Source of the DNA: Scortum barcoo
Lineage: Eukaryota > Chordata > Actinopteri > Centrarchiformes > Terapontidae
Reading direction: 5' to 3'
Length of the DNA stretch: 64,000 nucleotides
Assembly: GCA_023238725.1 (NCBI GenBank)
Contig: CM041548.1
Coordinates: forward strand, 16,513,752-16,577,751
The notes under the pieces were generated by a model. That model made no database searches. It saw only the letters and a program-made list of their open reading frames with translations, and was not told where the DNA came from. Both the position numbers and the translations under genes were made by a program. Shown piece after piece: positions 37,681-50,000 of the stretch; positions within the stretch are counted from its first letter, which is position 1; every line of letters begins with the position of its first letter.

Positions 37681-37808
37681 CGTGATGGTCTTGAGATTTA
37701 CCTGCAAGTGAAAATACCACCAAAGAGTGCTGGTTGTTTTATTTTAAGACCTTAGTTTCAGAAGCTGTGGGGTGAAGTTTTGAGGTACAATGACTCACGG
37801 TCAACATC

Positions 37809-37816
37809 TTTATATA
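37809..37816 (-). promoter_or_regulatory. TATA box of LY6-D
   Basis: TATATAAA on the minus strand about 130 bp before the start codon. Confidence 0.5.
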
Positions 37817-38397
37817 CGGGAGAGTTATATCAGTAATACTGATAAAGTTGTAGAGTGGTGATAAGACCATTTGTAAGGAGTGACGCATTCCCCTAATATG
37901 AATTTAAACTATTAAAAGTACAATCTTTCTAAGGAGAAAAGAGGTGCCCAGCCCTTTTTGTCTGACTAGTAAGTATTACATATCAGCACCACTAATCATG
38001 TTCTAAATTTGTTCATTTGTAAGGATTTTTAATGGGATATTTAAAGCTTAAATTATCGAAAAGTGGATTTTTTTTTACAATATCTTGTTCATACAATTGA
38101 ATTATCAGTGCTGTCTTAATGTCCGCTTTTAACTATTTCAACTATTTATCTTATTAGCTTAGATTACTTTTAGTTAACTTTTACATAATGGCTCTTAAGT
38201 TTAAGTTTAACAATTTATCTAGTATTTTTTTCTTGTACACGCCAATATTTTTCTGTCTGGTGAGAGTGAATGTGTTGCACCCTTAAAAAAAAACAGGCAT
38301 GGATCTTTGGTTTGACAACTTTATTCTCTGATTGCTCAATATGCTCGATTTTTCTTGTTTGTTTCCTCCGTGAAAAGCAGCCGGTACTTATTTTCAA

Positions 38398-41311
38398 GCC
38401 CAAGCCACCTCAGCTGACTCCTCTCACAATGTGAAGGAGCAGCGGCTCTACTACGAGCTCCTCCCGAGTGACTGAGCTTGTCACCTTATCTCTAAGGGAG
38501 CGCCCAGCCACCCTGCGGAGGAAACTCATTTTCGGCCGCTTGTATCCGCGATCTTGTCCTTTCGGTCATTACCCAAAGTTCATGACCATAGGTGAGGGTG
38601 GGAACGAACGTAGATTGACCGGTAAATCGAGAGCTTCGCCTTTCGACTCAGCTCCTTCTTCACCACGACAGTCCGGTACACCAACCGCATAACTGCGGAC
38701 ACTGCACCGATCCGCCTGTCAATCTCACGCTCCATCTTTCCCTCACTTGTGAACAAGACCCCGAGATACTTGAACTCCTCCACTTGAGGCAGGACCTCTC
38801 CACCCACCTGGAGAGGGCACGCCACCCTTTTCCGGTCGAGAACCATGGCCTCGGATTTGGAGGTGCTGATTCTCATCCCAGCCGCTTCACACTTCACACT
38901 CGGCTGCAAACCGCTCCAGTACATGCTGAAGGTCCTGGCTTGATGAAGCCATCAGGACAACATCATCTGCAAAAAGCAGAGATGTAATCCTGTGGTTCCC
39001 AAACCGGACTCCCTCCGGCCCCTGGCTAACGCCTAGAAATCCTGTCCATAAAGATTATGAACAGGACCGGTGACAAAGGGCAACCCTGCCGGAGTACAAC
39101 ATGCACTGGGAACAGGTCTGACTTACTGCCGGCAATGCGAACCAAGCTCCTGCTCCGGTCGTACAGAGACCGAACAGCCCTTAGCAAAGGCCCCTGGACC
39201 CCATACTCGCGGAGCACTCCCCACAGAATACCACATACAAGGGACACGGTCGAATGCCTTCTCCAGATCCACAAAGCACATGTGGACTGGTTGGGCAAAC
39301 TCCCATAAACCCTCAAGCACCCTGTGGAGGGTATAGAGCTGGTCCAGTGTTCCACGACCAGGGACGAAAACCGCATTGTTCCTCCTGAATCCGAGGGTCG
39401 ACTATCGGCCGAATTCTCCTCTCCAGTACCCTGGCGTAGAGACCTTCCTGGGAGGCTGAGAAGTGTGATCCCCCTGTAGTTGGAACACACTCTCCGGTCC
39501 CCCTTTTTAAAAAGAGGGACCACCACCCCAGTTTTGCCACTCCAGAGGCACTGTCCTGTCCCCAACCTCCATGCAATGCTGCAGAGGCGTGTCAGCCAAG
39601 ACAGCCCCACAACATCCAGAGACTTGAGGTACTCAGGGCGGATCTCATCCACCCCGGCGCCTTGCCACTGCGGAGCTTACGAACTACCTCAGTGACTTCG
39701 GCTTGGGTGTGATGGACGAGTCCACCTCAGAGTCTCCAGCCTCTGCTTCCTCATTGGAAGACAAGTCGGTGGGATTGAGGAGATCCTCGAAGTATTTCTT
39801 CCACCGTCCGACAATGTCCTCAGTTGAGGTCAACAGCTCCCCACCCGCACTGTAAACAGTGTTGGCAGAGTACTGCTTCCCCCTTCTGAGGCGCCGGACG
39901 GTTTGCCAGAATTTCTCTTCGAGGCCGACCGATAGTCCTCCTCCATGGCCTCACCGAACTCCTCCCAGACCCGAGTTTTTGCCTCCAGGACCGTCCGGGC
40001 TGTGGCTTTCGCTTGGCCTGCCGGTACCTGTCAACTGCGCCAGGAGTCCCACAGGCTTAGGCAACATGGTCCGATAGGACTCCTTCTTCAGCCTTGACGG
40101 CATCCCTTACTTCCGGTGTCCACCACCGGGTTCGGGGTTGCCGCCACGACAGGCATCAGAGACCTTGCATCCACAACTTCGAACTGCCGCGTCGACAATG
40201 AGAGGCAGAGAACATGGTCCACTCGGACTCAATGTCCCCAGCCTCCCTTGGAATCTGTGAGAAGCTCTTCCGGAGGTGGGAGTTGAAGACCTCCCTGACA
40301 GAGGGCTCGGCCAGACGTTCCCAACAGACCCTCACAATACGTTTGGGTCTGCCAGGTCTGTCCAAACTTCCTCCTCTGCCAGCGGATCCAACTCACCACC
40401 AGGTGGTGATCGGTTGACAGCTCAGCCCCTCTCTTTACCCGAGTGTCCAAGACATACGGCCGGAGATCAGATGAAATGACAACAACGTCGATCATCGACC
40501 TCCGGCCTAGGGTGTCCTGGTGCCACGTGCACTGATGGAACACCCTTATGCTCGAACATGGTGTTCGTTATGGACAAACTGTGACTAGCACAGAAGTCCA
40601 ATAACAGAACACCGCTCAAGTTCGGGTTCAGATCAGGGAGGCCGTTCCTCCCGATCACGCCTCCAGGTATCACTGTCGCTGCCCACGTGAGCGTTGAAGT
40701 CCCCCACCAGTAGAAGAACAATGGAGTCCCCAGTCGGAGCACTATCAAGTCAAGTACCCCTCCCAGGGACTCCAAGAAGGCCGAGGTACTCTGTACTGCT
40801 GTTCGGCCCGTAGGCACAAACAACAGCAAGAGACCTATCCCCAACCCGAAGGCGCAGGGAAGCGACCCTCTCGTTCACCGGGGTGAACTCCAACACGTGG
40901 CGGCTGAGCTGGGGAGCTATAGCAAGCAAGCCCACACCAGCTCGCCGCCGCTCACCCTGGGCAACTCCAGAGTAGTGGAGGGTCCAGCCCCTCTCAAGGA
41001 GCTGGGTTCCAGAGCTCAAGCCAGGGCGGGTCCCGTGGCCACCAGGCGCTCGCCTGCAAGCCCCAACCCCAGGCCTGGCTCCAGGGTGGGGCCCCCGGTA
41101 ACGCCAATCCGGGGCGACGTAACGGTCCTTGTTGATTCTTTCTTCATGGTGGGCTTGTGAACCGCTCTTAGTCTGGCCCGTCACCTAGGACCTGTTTGCC
41201 ATGGGAGACCCTACCAGGGGCGTAATGCCCCCGACAACATAGCTCCTAGGATCATTCGGGCAGACACATTAAACCCCTCCACCACAGTAAGGTGGCGGTT
41301 CAAGGAGGGGG
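38398..41311 (-). mobile_element. APE-type non-LTR retrotransposon, 3'-truncated copy (LINE B)
   Basis: Read on the minus strand from 41311, this copy begins with the same GAACCGCCACCTTACTGTGG start as LINE A. It runs through the endonuclease (RRRAGVGLLAIAPQLSRHVL, then STDHHLVVSWIRW) and the reverse transcriptase (DEIRPEYLKSLDVVGLSWLT, CFVDLEKAFDRVP, LRQGCPLSPVLFIIFMDRI). It includes the FADD catalytic box near 38960-38985, absent from LINE A. The EAMVLDRKRVACP and EEFKYLGVLFTSEG segments follow. It stops abruptly at about 38398 in the region GCTGAGGTGGCTTGGGC and lacks the GGATG tail. Frameshifts and stops break the frame many times, so it is not active. Its 5' end is intact and its 3' end is missing, the reverse of the usual LINE truncation. 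Confidence 0.88.
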
Positions 41312-41350
41312 GTTTTAAATGAAGGTTTTTTTTGTTTGTTTTGTTTTTCT

Positions 41351-41410
41351 TTTTTCCCTTAATAATAAAAAACGTTTTTAAATGAAGGTTTTTATTATTA
41401 AGGGAGAAAA
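41351..41410. repeat. Short perfect inverted repeat (hairpin) between LINE B and Tc1 element
   Basis: TCCCTTAATAATAAAAA near 41355-41371 is mirrored by TTTTTATTATTAAGGGA at about 41389-41405 with a short spacer. In addition, AAATGAAGGTTTTT occurs directly at about 41327 and 41380. Confidence 0.75.
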
Positions 41411-41419
41411 AAAATCCAA

Positions 41420-42057
41420 ACCTACATGGCCCTGTGTGAAAAAGTGATTGCACCCCCCTGTTAAAACATAACTTAACTGTGGTTTATCACACCTGAGTTC
41501 AATTTCTCTAGCCACACCCAGGCCTGATTACTGCCACACCTGTTCTCAATCAAGAAATCACTTAAATAGGACCTGCCTGACAAAGTGAAGTAGACCAAAA
41601 GATCCTCAAAAGCTAGACATCATGTTGAGATCCAAAGAAATTCAGGAACAAATGAGAAAAGAAAGTAATTGAGATCTATCAGTCTGGAAAGGTTTTAAAG
41701 GTTTGGGTTCTGCAGCAGGACAATGATCCAAAACACACCAGCAAGTCCAGCTCTCTGAATGGCTGAGGAAAAACAAAATGAAGACTTTGGAGTGGCCTAG
41801 TCAAAGTCCTGACCTGAATCCTATTGAGATGCTGTGGCATGACCTTAAAAAGGCGGTTCATGCTCAAACCCTCCAATGTGGCTGAATTACAACAATTCTG
41901 CAAAGATGAGTGGGCCAAAATTCCTCCACAGCGCTGTAAAAGACTCATTGCAAGTTATCACAAACACTTGATTGCAGTTCTTGCTGTTAAGTGTGGCCCA
42001 ACCAGTTATTAGGTTTAGGAGGCAATCACTTTTTCACAAACGGCCATGTAGGTTTAT
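41420..42057 (+). mobile_element. Internally deleted Tc1/mariner-type transposon
   Basis: The inverted ends are CCTACATGGCC...GTGTGAAAAAGTGATTGC on the left and GCAATCACTTTTTCAC...GGCCATGTAGG on the right. Inside, the plus strand reads VLQQDNDPKHTSKS (second catalytic Asp region) and, in another frame step, SPDLNPIEMLWHDLKK with the last catalytic Glu. The DNA-binding half and first Asp are missing: the sequence passes from the 5' region (AGATCTATCAGTCTGGAAAG) directly to the QDNDPKHTS region near 41695. It cannot make transposase. Confidence 0.85.
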
Positions 42058-42119
42058 TTAAAAACTGCATTTTGTGTTTACTTGTTGTCTTTGACGAATA
42101 TTTAAATTTATTTGATCTG

Positions 42120-42460
42120 AAACAGAGTGGCACAGTGGTGTAGTGGTTAGCACTCTTGCATCACAGCAAGAGGGTCCTGGGTTCAATCTGTTTAATCTCC
42201 TTCTGTGTGGAGTTTTCATGTTCTCCCTGTGCCTGCGTGGGTTCTCTCTGGGTACTCCAGCTTCCTCCCACAATCTAAAGACATGCAGGTTAGGTTAATT
42301 AACAACTCTAAATTGCCCCTAGGACACCTAGGTGTGAGTGTGAATGGTTGTCTGTCTTTCAATGTCAGCCCTGCAACTGACTGAACTGACTGTCCAGTCC
42401 AGGGTGTACCCTGTGTGTGTGCTCAGGATAAGCAGGTTGGATGATCTGAAACATTTAAGT
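42120..42460 (+). mobile_element. V-domain tRNA-derived SINE
   Basis: The tRNA-like head has an A-box-like TAGTGGTTAGCACT and a B-box-like GGGTTCAATCTG. The vertebrate V-SINE central domain follows (TTCTGTGTGGAGTTTTCATG, CCTGCGTGGGTTCTCTCTGG, AAAGACATGCAGGTTAGG, CTCTAAATTGCCCC). The 3' part reads TCCAGGGTGTACCC and AGGATAAGCAGGTTGGATGA. It directly follows the Tc1 remnant. Confidence 0.85.
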
Positions 42461-42883
42461 GTGATAAACATGCTAAAAAATAAGAAATCAGGAAGGGGGC
42501 CAAACACTTTCACACCACTGTAGCTGATGGGTGAATGGATGCATGATAACATAATAGCAAGCAAAAGATGATTTCGCATTATTTTCTTTATTTTCACATT
42601 TTTTTTTCCAGTAAGACTCAATGTAGTTAAAAGGATAAATACAATATGATAAAAAAATTTAAAATAAAAAACAGCCTGGAAGATTTACAAACTCAATGTT
42701 TCCCTGAAACATCCCATTGTTCAACTTCTATTATGTGTAGGCTTCAGTTTTAGGTTTAGAGTTTAACAAAAATGGTCAATATAACATTGAACCTGAGAGG
42801 ACAAGAGAACAAGACCTGAGTTATGCAAAATCACAGCAGATGAGCATTTCAGAAATCATACTCATGTTTTAGTTCCAAAAAGT

Positions 42884-42889
42884 TTTATT
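42884..42889 (-). terminator. Polyadenylation signal of LY6-E
   Basis: AATAAA on the minus strand about 90 bp after the LY6-E stop codon. Confidence 0.55.
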
Positions 42890-42975
42890 TTAAATATTGC
42901 TTTTGGTCTTTTAAAGACCCTGCTTGGAATAACTAATCATAGAACAATGTTTCAGGAGGATTTGGCATCAGCACA

Positions 42976-44978
42976 TTACAGAATGCTTCCCCACACGGAG
43001 GCCAGGACGGCAACACCAACAGCAGCGGTGAGGGTCATCTTGGTGGTCGGGGCGCCGCTGACCTGAGTGGGGTTGCACTTGTCTGTTGAGCAGCAGTCAA
43101 TTTGGGTCTGGTAGGCGATGTTCAAAACTGTGATGTTGGCATTGGTGGTCATGTTGCAGCTATTAACCGCACGACAGCCCTGAGTGTTGAAGCCCACACT
43201 GCTTGAGATGGATGGGAAAGCTGAAGAAAAAGAGAAAATATTGTTAGAACAGTTGAATTTACAGAGATGAAGAGTAACTTTGATCAAATAGACTTGAGAT
43301 GCTGGTACGTCATTACACATAATGTGTGAGGGTTTCTATGCTATTAATGTTTTATATTTTACTCCAATGAATGGAAATATTACACTTTTTACTATACCAC
43401 ATTTACCTAACCTGCCATAGTAACTTATGTAAACTTTCCACAATTTGCAGATTTTGATTTTACATTCAACATGAGGTAAGCTCGTAAAATTACCAGCAGC
43501 ATAATAACACATTCTTGCCTTCACTTCTTTATGTCTCCTGAACTTTTAAAGTAGTATGCAGGATTTCCACTGTGGTATGACTATACTATATAATATGTAA
43601 CTATTATCACTTCAGCAAAAACAGCGTAAATACAGGATTTTATACACTGTAGACACAAAAAGTAAATAAAGCAATCACAACATTAAATCAGTGTGAAGAT
43701 AAAAACTTGAATATCTGGTCTGGACTGGAAACCGATTTGGTGGCCGGGAACAGTGGGTGTGCTTGTTGATCTATGCGTGCGTGTGACAGGCAATTGACCC
43801 ATGCCTGTGCTCTTGTGTAATGTTGAAAGGGACGGGGTGTGAGCTTTAAGGCAATTAGAAGGTGGTTGACTTACTGGTTTTTGCAGTGAAGCAGACGTCT
43901 GAGCTGTTTCCGCAGGTCACCTGAGAGTTGCTAAGGCAGAAGCCGACCAGACCGTAGCTGCATTTGTTGCAGGTCAGGGAGTCCACTGAAACACACAAAT
44001 GAAAGCACGGGTTAAAATAAAAAGACACTTTACATTAAGTATGCAGACTTTCCACATTAGTAATCATAAAATACTTGCTTTAATTGATTTTGGTTATTTA
44101 TATTCTTGATATCAACATGGATATTTTGTACACAAATACTGTGTGGCCTTTCAAAAACTTTAATGCTTACCCATAATATGCTTTATTTGTATGGCAGTGA
44201 TTGTTTTTGAACAGTTTGTGTTAGTGTTTAACATACCTGACCATTAAGATTTTTTTGCCTTTTGTCAGATCTTTCCAGTTCAACAAATATTGTTTTGGTG
44301 GGATTTGTGGTCCATCATGCACTGCGCTGTGGCACAAAACGTTTCCCGCGTTCAATAAACAGTCAAACTCTGACTGACATATCAGAAACCATTTTGTCGA
44401 TTTCAACTATATTGTATGATTTTAATCTTCTTTGAAAACATCCGGTGCAAAAGGATGCTTATCACTGGTATGCTTTAAGTAGGTTTTATTGAAATCTGGA
44501 CCATTGGGGGAAAAAAAAGATCAATATTGAACTTTAAACATTCATTCTATTGGTAATAGTTGTTGAAAGTTGTGGCTTCCCTCACTCAGGTTTTGAGAAA
44601 TCTGCCTCTAAGATTTTTTTGCTGCCACTCCAATTCAATGCAGGTAAATGGAATTTCAATTGTGGTGCTCAGCACATTGATCACTGATTAAATCAACAGC
44701 AATGTGTCTTTCTATAATAATCTGTACAATCCAGAGACTTGCTGTTAATTTTTTTCATTAATTAAGATGTTTTACGGGATGAAGTCGATATACTGTATAT
44801 TAACACACAAATTTAAATATCTTAATCAAGTCAATCACTGCCAGAAAGTTTGCCAAATTGTGTTTGTCAATACTTTACTGTCAATACTGTCACTGATCAA
44901 TAAAACTGATTATTATTTAAACTTACCCAGCATGAAAGATGCAACAGCAGCAATGATTCCAAATAGGACCTTTCCCAT
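42976..44978 (-). CDS. LY6/uPAR-domain surface protein, probably GPI-anchored (LY6-E)
   Basis: Minus-strand exons 44978-44927, 43985-43875 and 43220-42976 join in phase 1 to 135 codons, the longest of the six. The signal peptide is MGKVLFGIIAAVASFML. The domain starts VDSLTCNKC, with GFC, VTC and DVC. Exon 3 has TQGC, NSC and DCCSTDKCN, giving ten cysteines. Sequons NSSD, NMTT and NITV suggest heavy N-glycosylation. A Thr/Ser/Pro linker (about 12 residues) separates the C-N from the hydrophobic tail MTLTAAVGVAVLASVWGSIL. It is the first LY6 gene right of the transposon block. Confidence 0.91.
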
Positions 44979-45086
44979 TTTGTTGTGAAGGTTTGGTTCT
45001 TGGTTTCGGCTCAAAGACAGAAAAAAGTCCTTCCACCCAGGTGCTGCTTGTGGTAAAAACTGATGAGCTTGTGTGGTGAGGCCAAA

Positions 45087-45094
45087 TATTTATA
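45087..45094 (-). promoter_or_regulatory. TATA box of LY6-E
   Basis: TATAAATA on the minus strand about 110 bp before the start codon; the best TATA match in the array. Confidence 0.6.
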
Positions 45095-46286
45095 CAGTGA
45101 GACAAATGATGGGAGGGGACAAGAGGTTTTTTTTCAAATCGTTTGTCTTTGTCTTCATCTTAACACACACAGTGAAGGAATGTCAAGGATGGTTGTCATT
45201 ATGTTAAGAAAGACCTAATTGAATACCTGCACGTCTGTCTGAGCCTGCCATTCAGGTTACAGAATGAGGAGAAGCAAGGTGGAAATTCACAGTGAAGCAG
45301 AAAAAAATGGCTTCATGAGCCCAAGAGTCGCAGAGAAAAAAAACAGAGATTGAAATCAGGAAAACACAAATTTGTTATAAAATTGAAGATGTCTGTTCAC
45401 ATTATGAGCTTTCCCATGAAAATCTCTCAACTTTTAAAGGGTGTTGCAAAAATTTTAAGAACCATTCATACAAATATGTTATTTTACTACTAATTTCATA
45501 CCAGTAGCATGAGTATCATATGTAGTAGGATAAGTATCTCCAGTATAGGACACTGAAACCTGAAGAGCCGGTCGGCCCTGAAGGATGGCAATGTGTGGTG
45601 AGAGACATTTAGACAAATCAAGCCAGCAACACCACAAATAAGAATTTTTTTCCCCCAGTGTAGATATTTAATGAATTCTTCAAATTGTCTACATAGTCAA
45701 TTTTACAAAAAACATTCAGACAAGCCTACACATTTTTTAAAAAAAGAGCCAAATGTGTGTTTCAGGGACATGTAAGAAATTTTTAATAATCTGTGCTGAA
45801 TAGATGTCTAATTAAGAACTGCTACAACCTCAATTTTTATCCAATATCTGACAAATGATCAATTTAAAATCACGTTCATCCCATATGTATTGTATGTACA
45901 TTCAAATCTAGCAAGAAGAAGAAGACTATGTGTCTTCGCTGCTGTTATGCTGTGAATTTCCCCGCTGTGGGACTAATAAAGGAGATCTGAATCTGAATCT
46001 GAATAAACAAAAGCTTTTTACCCCACAGTTTGTGTAATGTGCACCATGGATTTGACCACCATGAAAATAAAACAGGTCAAACACAGAAATGACAGTGCTA
46101 TTTGTGCCAGAAAAAAAACAAAAACATTTTTACAGACAGTACCAGACATAAGCTAAGAGACCATTTACATTATGTTAGCTAAACTTTAATGAAGTGAACA
46201 CAAAGCAAATTGCAATAAATGAAATGTTCACAGAAGCTTTGAAATAGATATTGGCATTTGGATATTATGACTCAAAGGCAATAAAT

Positions 46287-46686
46287 TAAAGGAATAGTCC
46301 AACATTTTGAGAACTACGTGTATTTCTCTTTTTTACAAGGAGATAGATTCATGTAGGCACGGTAAACATCAAGCTACAGCCAGGAGGCGGTTAGCTTAGC
46401 TTAGCATAAAGACTGGAAACGGGGGGAAACACCTAGCCTTGTTCTCTTTCACAAAACTAGCTTATTAAAACCTGTAATTAGCTTTAGAGCTGTTGGCAAA
46501 CTTCAAGTTTCAGACAAACCAAGGCTAGCTGTGTCCCTATTCCTCATCTTAATGCTAAGCTAAGCTAACCACCATCTGGCTGAGGTTCATATTTAACAGA
46601 CAGCGAGTTAAATAGATCCTTTCATCTAACTCCTGGCAAAAAAGGGGACAAGTGCATTTCCCGAATTGTTGAATCATCCCCTTAAG
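46287..46686. repeat. Full-length terminal-inverted fish repeat
   Basis: The left end AAAGGAATAGTCCAACATTT and right end CCCGAATTGTTGAATCATCC are imperfect inverted repeats. The centre has AAGCTACAGCCAGGAGGCGG and GCTTAGCTTAGCATAAAGAC. It is nonautonomous, with no open frame of note. A worn copy is at 30750-31062 and an end fragment at 808-846. Confidence 0.75.
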
Positions 46687-47065
46687 CTGTAATGGATTGA
46701 ATTAACCAGCAAAAACAATATAGTCACAGTGAAATGCCTGACAGGTGACACACATGGCCCTGTGTGGTATTCACTGCTCATTCAAGTGGAAAAAGTCAAT
46801 TGTAGGGCACTTTAAGCAGGAGGTGGATATTTTAAAATCTTTCATGTCAGTGTCACTTGTTTTACACTTTAAATTGTCACTTCAAAATATCTGTTACAGT
46901 GAAATGAGCACTGGGATAGGTTAGTGCTAAAACAAAGTACAAAAACAAAAGAGGGAATTAAATTTGAACTGATATAAACAATAGACAATAGACCTCAAGG
47001 AAGATATGTGTGTGTGTGTTTTATGTGTGTATGCACTTTGTGTTATCCATCATCCGCTGCGTCTG

Positions 47066-50000
47066 TTAAACCAGGACTTTGGCCACGAACAGAGCAGTGA
47101 TGGTGGCGAGTGCCAGGCTCAGCCCGGAGGCTCCGGGCAGGCCGGGAGCAGCGTTGCACAGGTCGGTGGCGCAGCACGTCTTGAACATGGAGTAGACGGT
47201 GCTGTTGGAGCTGCTGGCCGGGAAGTTCACCTGCGAGGTCTGGTTGCACTCGGTCACTTTTAGACAGCCCTTTGTCTTGACGTCCACGAAGCCGACTGTG
47301 GAGCGACAGCAAACACACACAATCATTGTCAGCATCTGCTGTTCATTGGGTTCAACTAATAAGCTGGTTAGAGGTATGCGCTCATACACTGCAGTGTTAG
47401 TTGAAGACTTTTGTTATGTAGGTTTTGATTTACATGTTTTACCTACAATTGAAATATTATAAAACACCTTTGAAACCTACAAAGGGGGAAATAAATGATA
47501 CTTACATCAACATATTAGTGCTTTTGCAAGTTTCAACTATTAAAAAAAGGATACCACTGGAATAATTTCTTCTTCTCTGTAAATTGTGCATTTGTTAGAC
47601 TATTATTTTCAGCTGAACACTTGGTGCTCTAGTATTTCTGCAGCAGAACGGTGTGTGTGAGACTGACACAGAAAATAAAATACAGGCAGTGTGTTCATTG
47701 TAATGAAGGAACATTTCTTCCAGTGTGGCTCATTTATGTTATCTTGTGTTTTTATTTTTTAAAGAAAAAGTAGGTCAAAGGAGGAATAATCAACATGAGG
47801 TTGGTTTTAGGATCTGTTAATAAAACCAGTTCTAGTATCACCAGATTTATCCTTGTTTACTTGTCTTAAACTACCTCAAGTTTTTATTCACAACTTTTAG
47901 TTCCACATTACAACCAATTTTGTTTTTTTCATTATTTGTCTCTCACTCCTTACTTTTGTGTGCAGAAACTAATGTTCTGTAAATTACTACCTGTGACGAT
48001 GTGTTAGAGTTGACGCAAGTTATTTGGCAGCTTAGTGGTTACTGTAAAACCCCCGTTTAACTAGTTGAGCTACTTGACTAACTTTCCAGGTTCCCCTCTG
48101 GCAACCGCCGAAGTCCCCCCAATGAGTTAAAAGTACCCCTGATGAGGAATCGTCAGCTTAAATGACAACATGTCTCTGTTGATTGTCAATTGAATAATAA
48201 AGAAATCGTCCCACCACAATAAAAAGTCCTTGTCTTAACCTTTTGAATAACTGAGAATATAACTGGTGGGATTTCATGTGAGTGACAGTGACATCTAAGA
48301 GAATGTCGTCCAGTGAGATTTTTAGCTCCTGAGGTCCTTACCTGCTTTTCCGATACCACTGAAGCATTGTTCTCCGCCTTCGCATGTGGTTTTAGTCGTG
48401 ATGCACAAATTAAAGATGCCAATCTTGCATTTGTAACACTCCAGAGCTTGGCCTGGTATCAGGAGAGAGATGAGGGGGAAGTGGGGAGAAAGACACGGGG
48501 AATGGAGGAAGGGGGAAGAAGAACAGTATAGTTACGATAAGTGGGCTTGCTGCAGGTTGTAATTTGGAGGCAAAAAACACAGGCTGAGAAATATTTCTGC
48601 ATTCAAACAAAGATCTTCTCACGTTTGTCTGACGTGAGACATGAAGGCCCTTTTTTCAGAACTGACGCCGTTCAGTGTTTACCATCCACTCAGACGGTGC
48701 AGTTTGGCATTTAAAAGGGTTGTACATGGTTGGAATTAATGACACAAAGTCATAGACGAGACGAATGACCGCACAGGAGGTTTAGTGGTCGAGGTCATAC
48801 CAGCTCTTGTTGAGTACTTTATAATGTAATTCTACTGCTTCTTGTCTATATAAAAAACACACCTATTCAGTGTATCCTTCAGTCTATCATATCACTCCTA
48901 AGTTGCCTTTTGAGACAGGTTTCTCATATTTTTCCACCCATTAGGAGATAAAATAAAAGATTAAATCAACTAATCGTTGCAGAGTGAAAATTCTCCTTGT
49001 TCCAACCTTGCATTCAAATGAAATATTTGTTTTCCACCAATAATCCACATCGAGGGTCTACAGGACAGAGTCAGGTACTAGTACCCTGTGTGCGAGCTGT
49101 ACGTTTGCACCATGAGAACTAGATAGGAGTCGGTTTATAGCCGAGGCATGTTGACAAGCTTGCCTTACAGATAACGGGTCTAAAAAGGTAGTCATAATCT
49201 CGGGATAATCTCCAGCTCAGGATTGCTAAATTTAACTTGCATAACTTTCACAGCATGCAACAAAAACAACATGTAGTGATACTTAACACGTATCAGGAAA
49301 TAAACGTCAGTAGATAAAAAAACAAACAACTACAGTAGCCAACAAGCAAAAACTCAAGAGCCCGTGAAAACAGCTGTATAATCTGTTTGAGGATAATATT
49401 TGTCAAAGGAGAACCAGATCATCCTGGAAATTATATTATAAAGCTTACCAACTGTGGTTTTACGTAGGCACACAGTTCTGATAGTTCAAAAGATTGTAAG
49501 AACTGCACAGGAAATAACTCGATTGGGAAATATCGCGAACATGTGAACAAAATATTTAAAAAAAAAAAACAACCAACCAAAGTGGCTGCTGTGGTTTGAA
49601 AGAGTTCATGGAAATCAAATGACTGATACTGGAAACACTAAATCAACAAGGCTCAGCAGACATTCATGAAGTCATACCTCAAGTCAGCTGAGGTAAAACA
49701 GACTGTTCCAATATCGAAATCAAGGGACAATATTTGTTAAAGGCAAAATGTCATTCTTAATACAGATCCTTGTACATATGTTTTCAATAATGTTCACCCC
49801 TGGTCAGTTACTATGGTGACACCGAAGGGATGAGCAGCCACAGTGAGGCTGAAACTGCTGTGTGTGTATTCGGGTGTGTCTCAGAGTTCACTCCATTGCT
49901 GAGTATCTCCACTCCCTGCTCTGTTCAAAGTATTGTTAGAAACCAGTCGCTCCTCCAGTTTCAACACCAGTGTCCCATGACCGGAGGTGTTATGAGAGCG

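Noticed and set aside
42130..42195. tRNA-like A and B boxes
   Set aside because: They belong to the V-SINE head. The cloverleaf is degenerate and no functional tRNA is supported.
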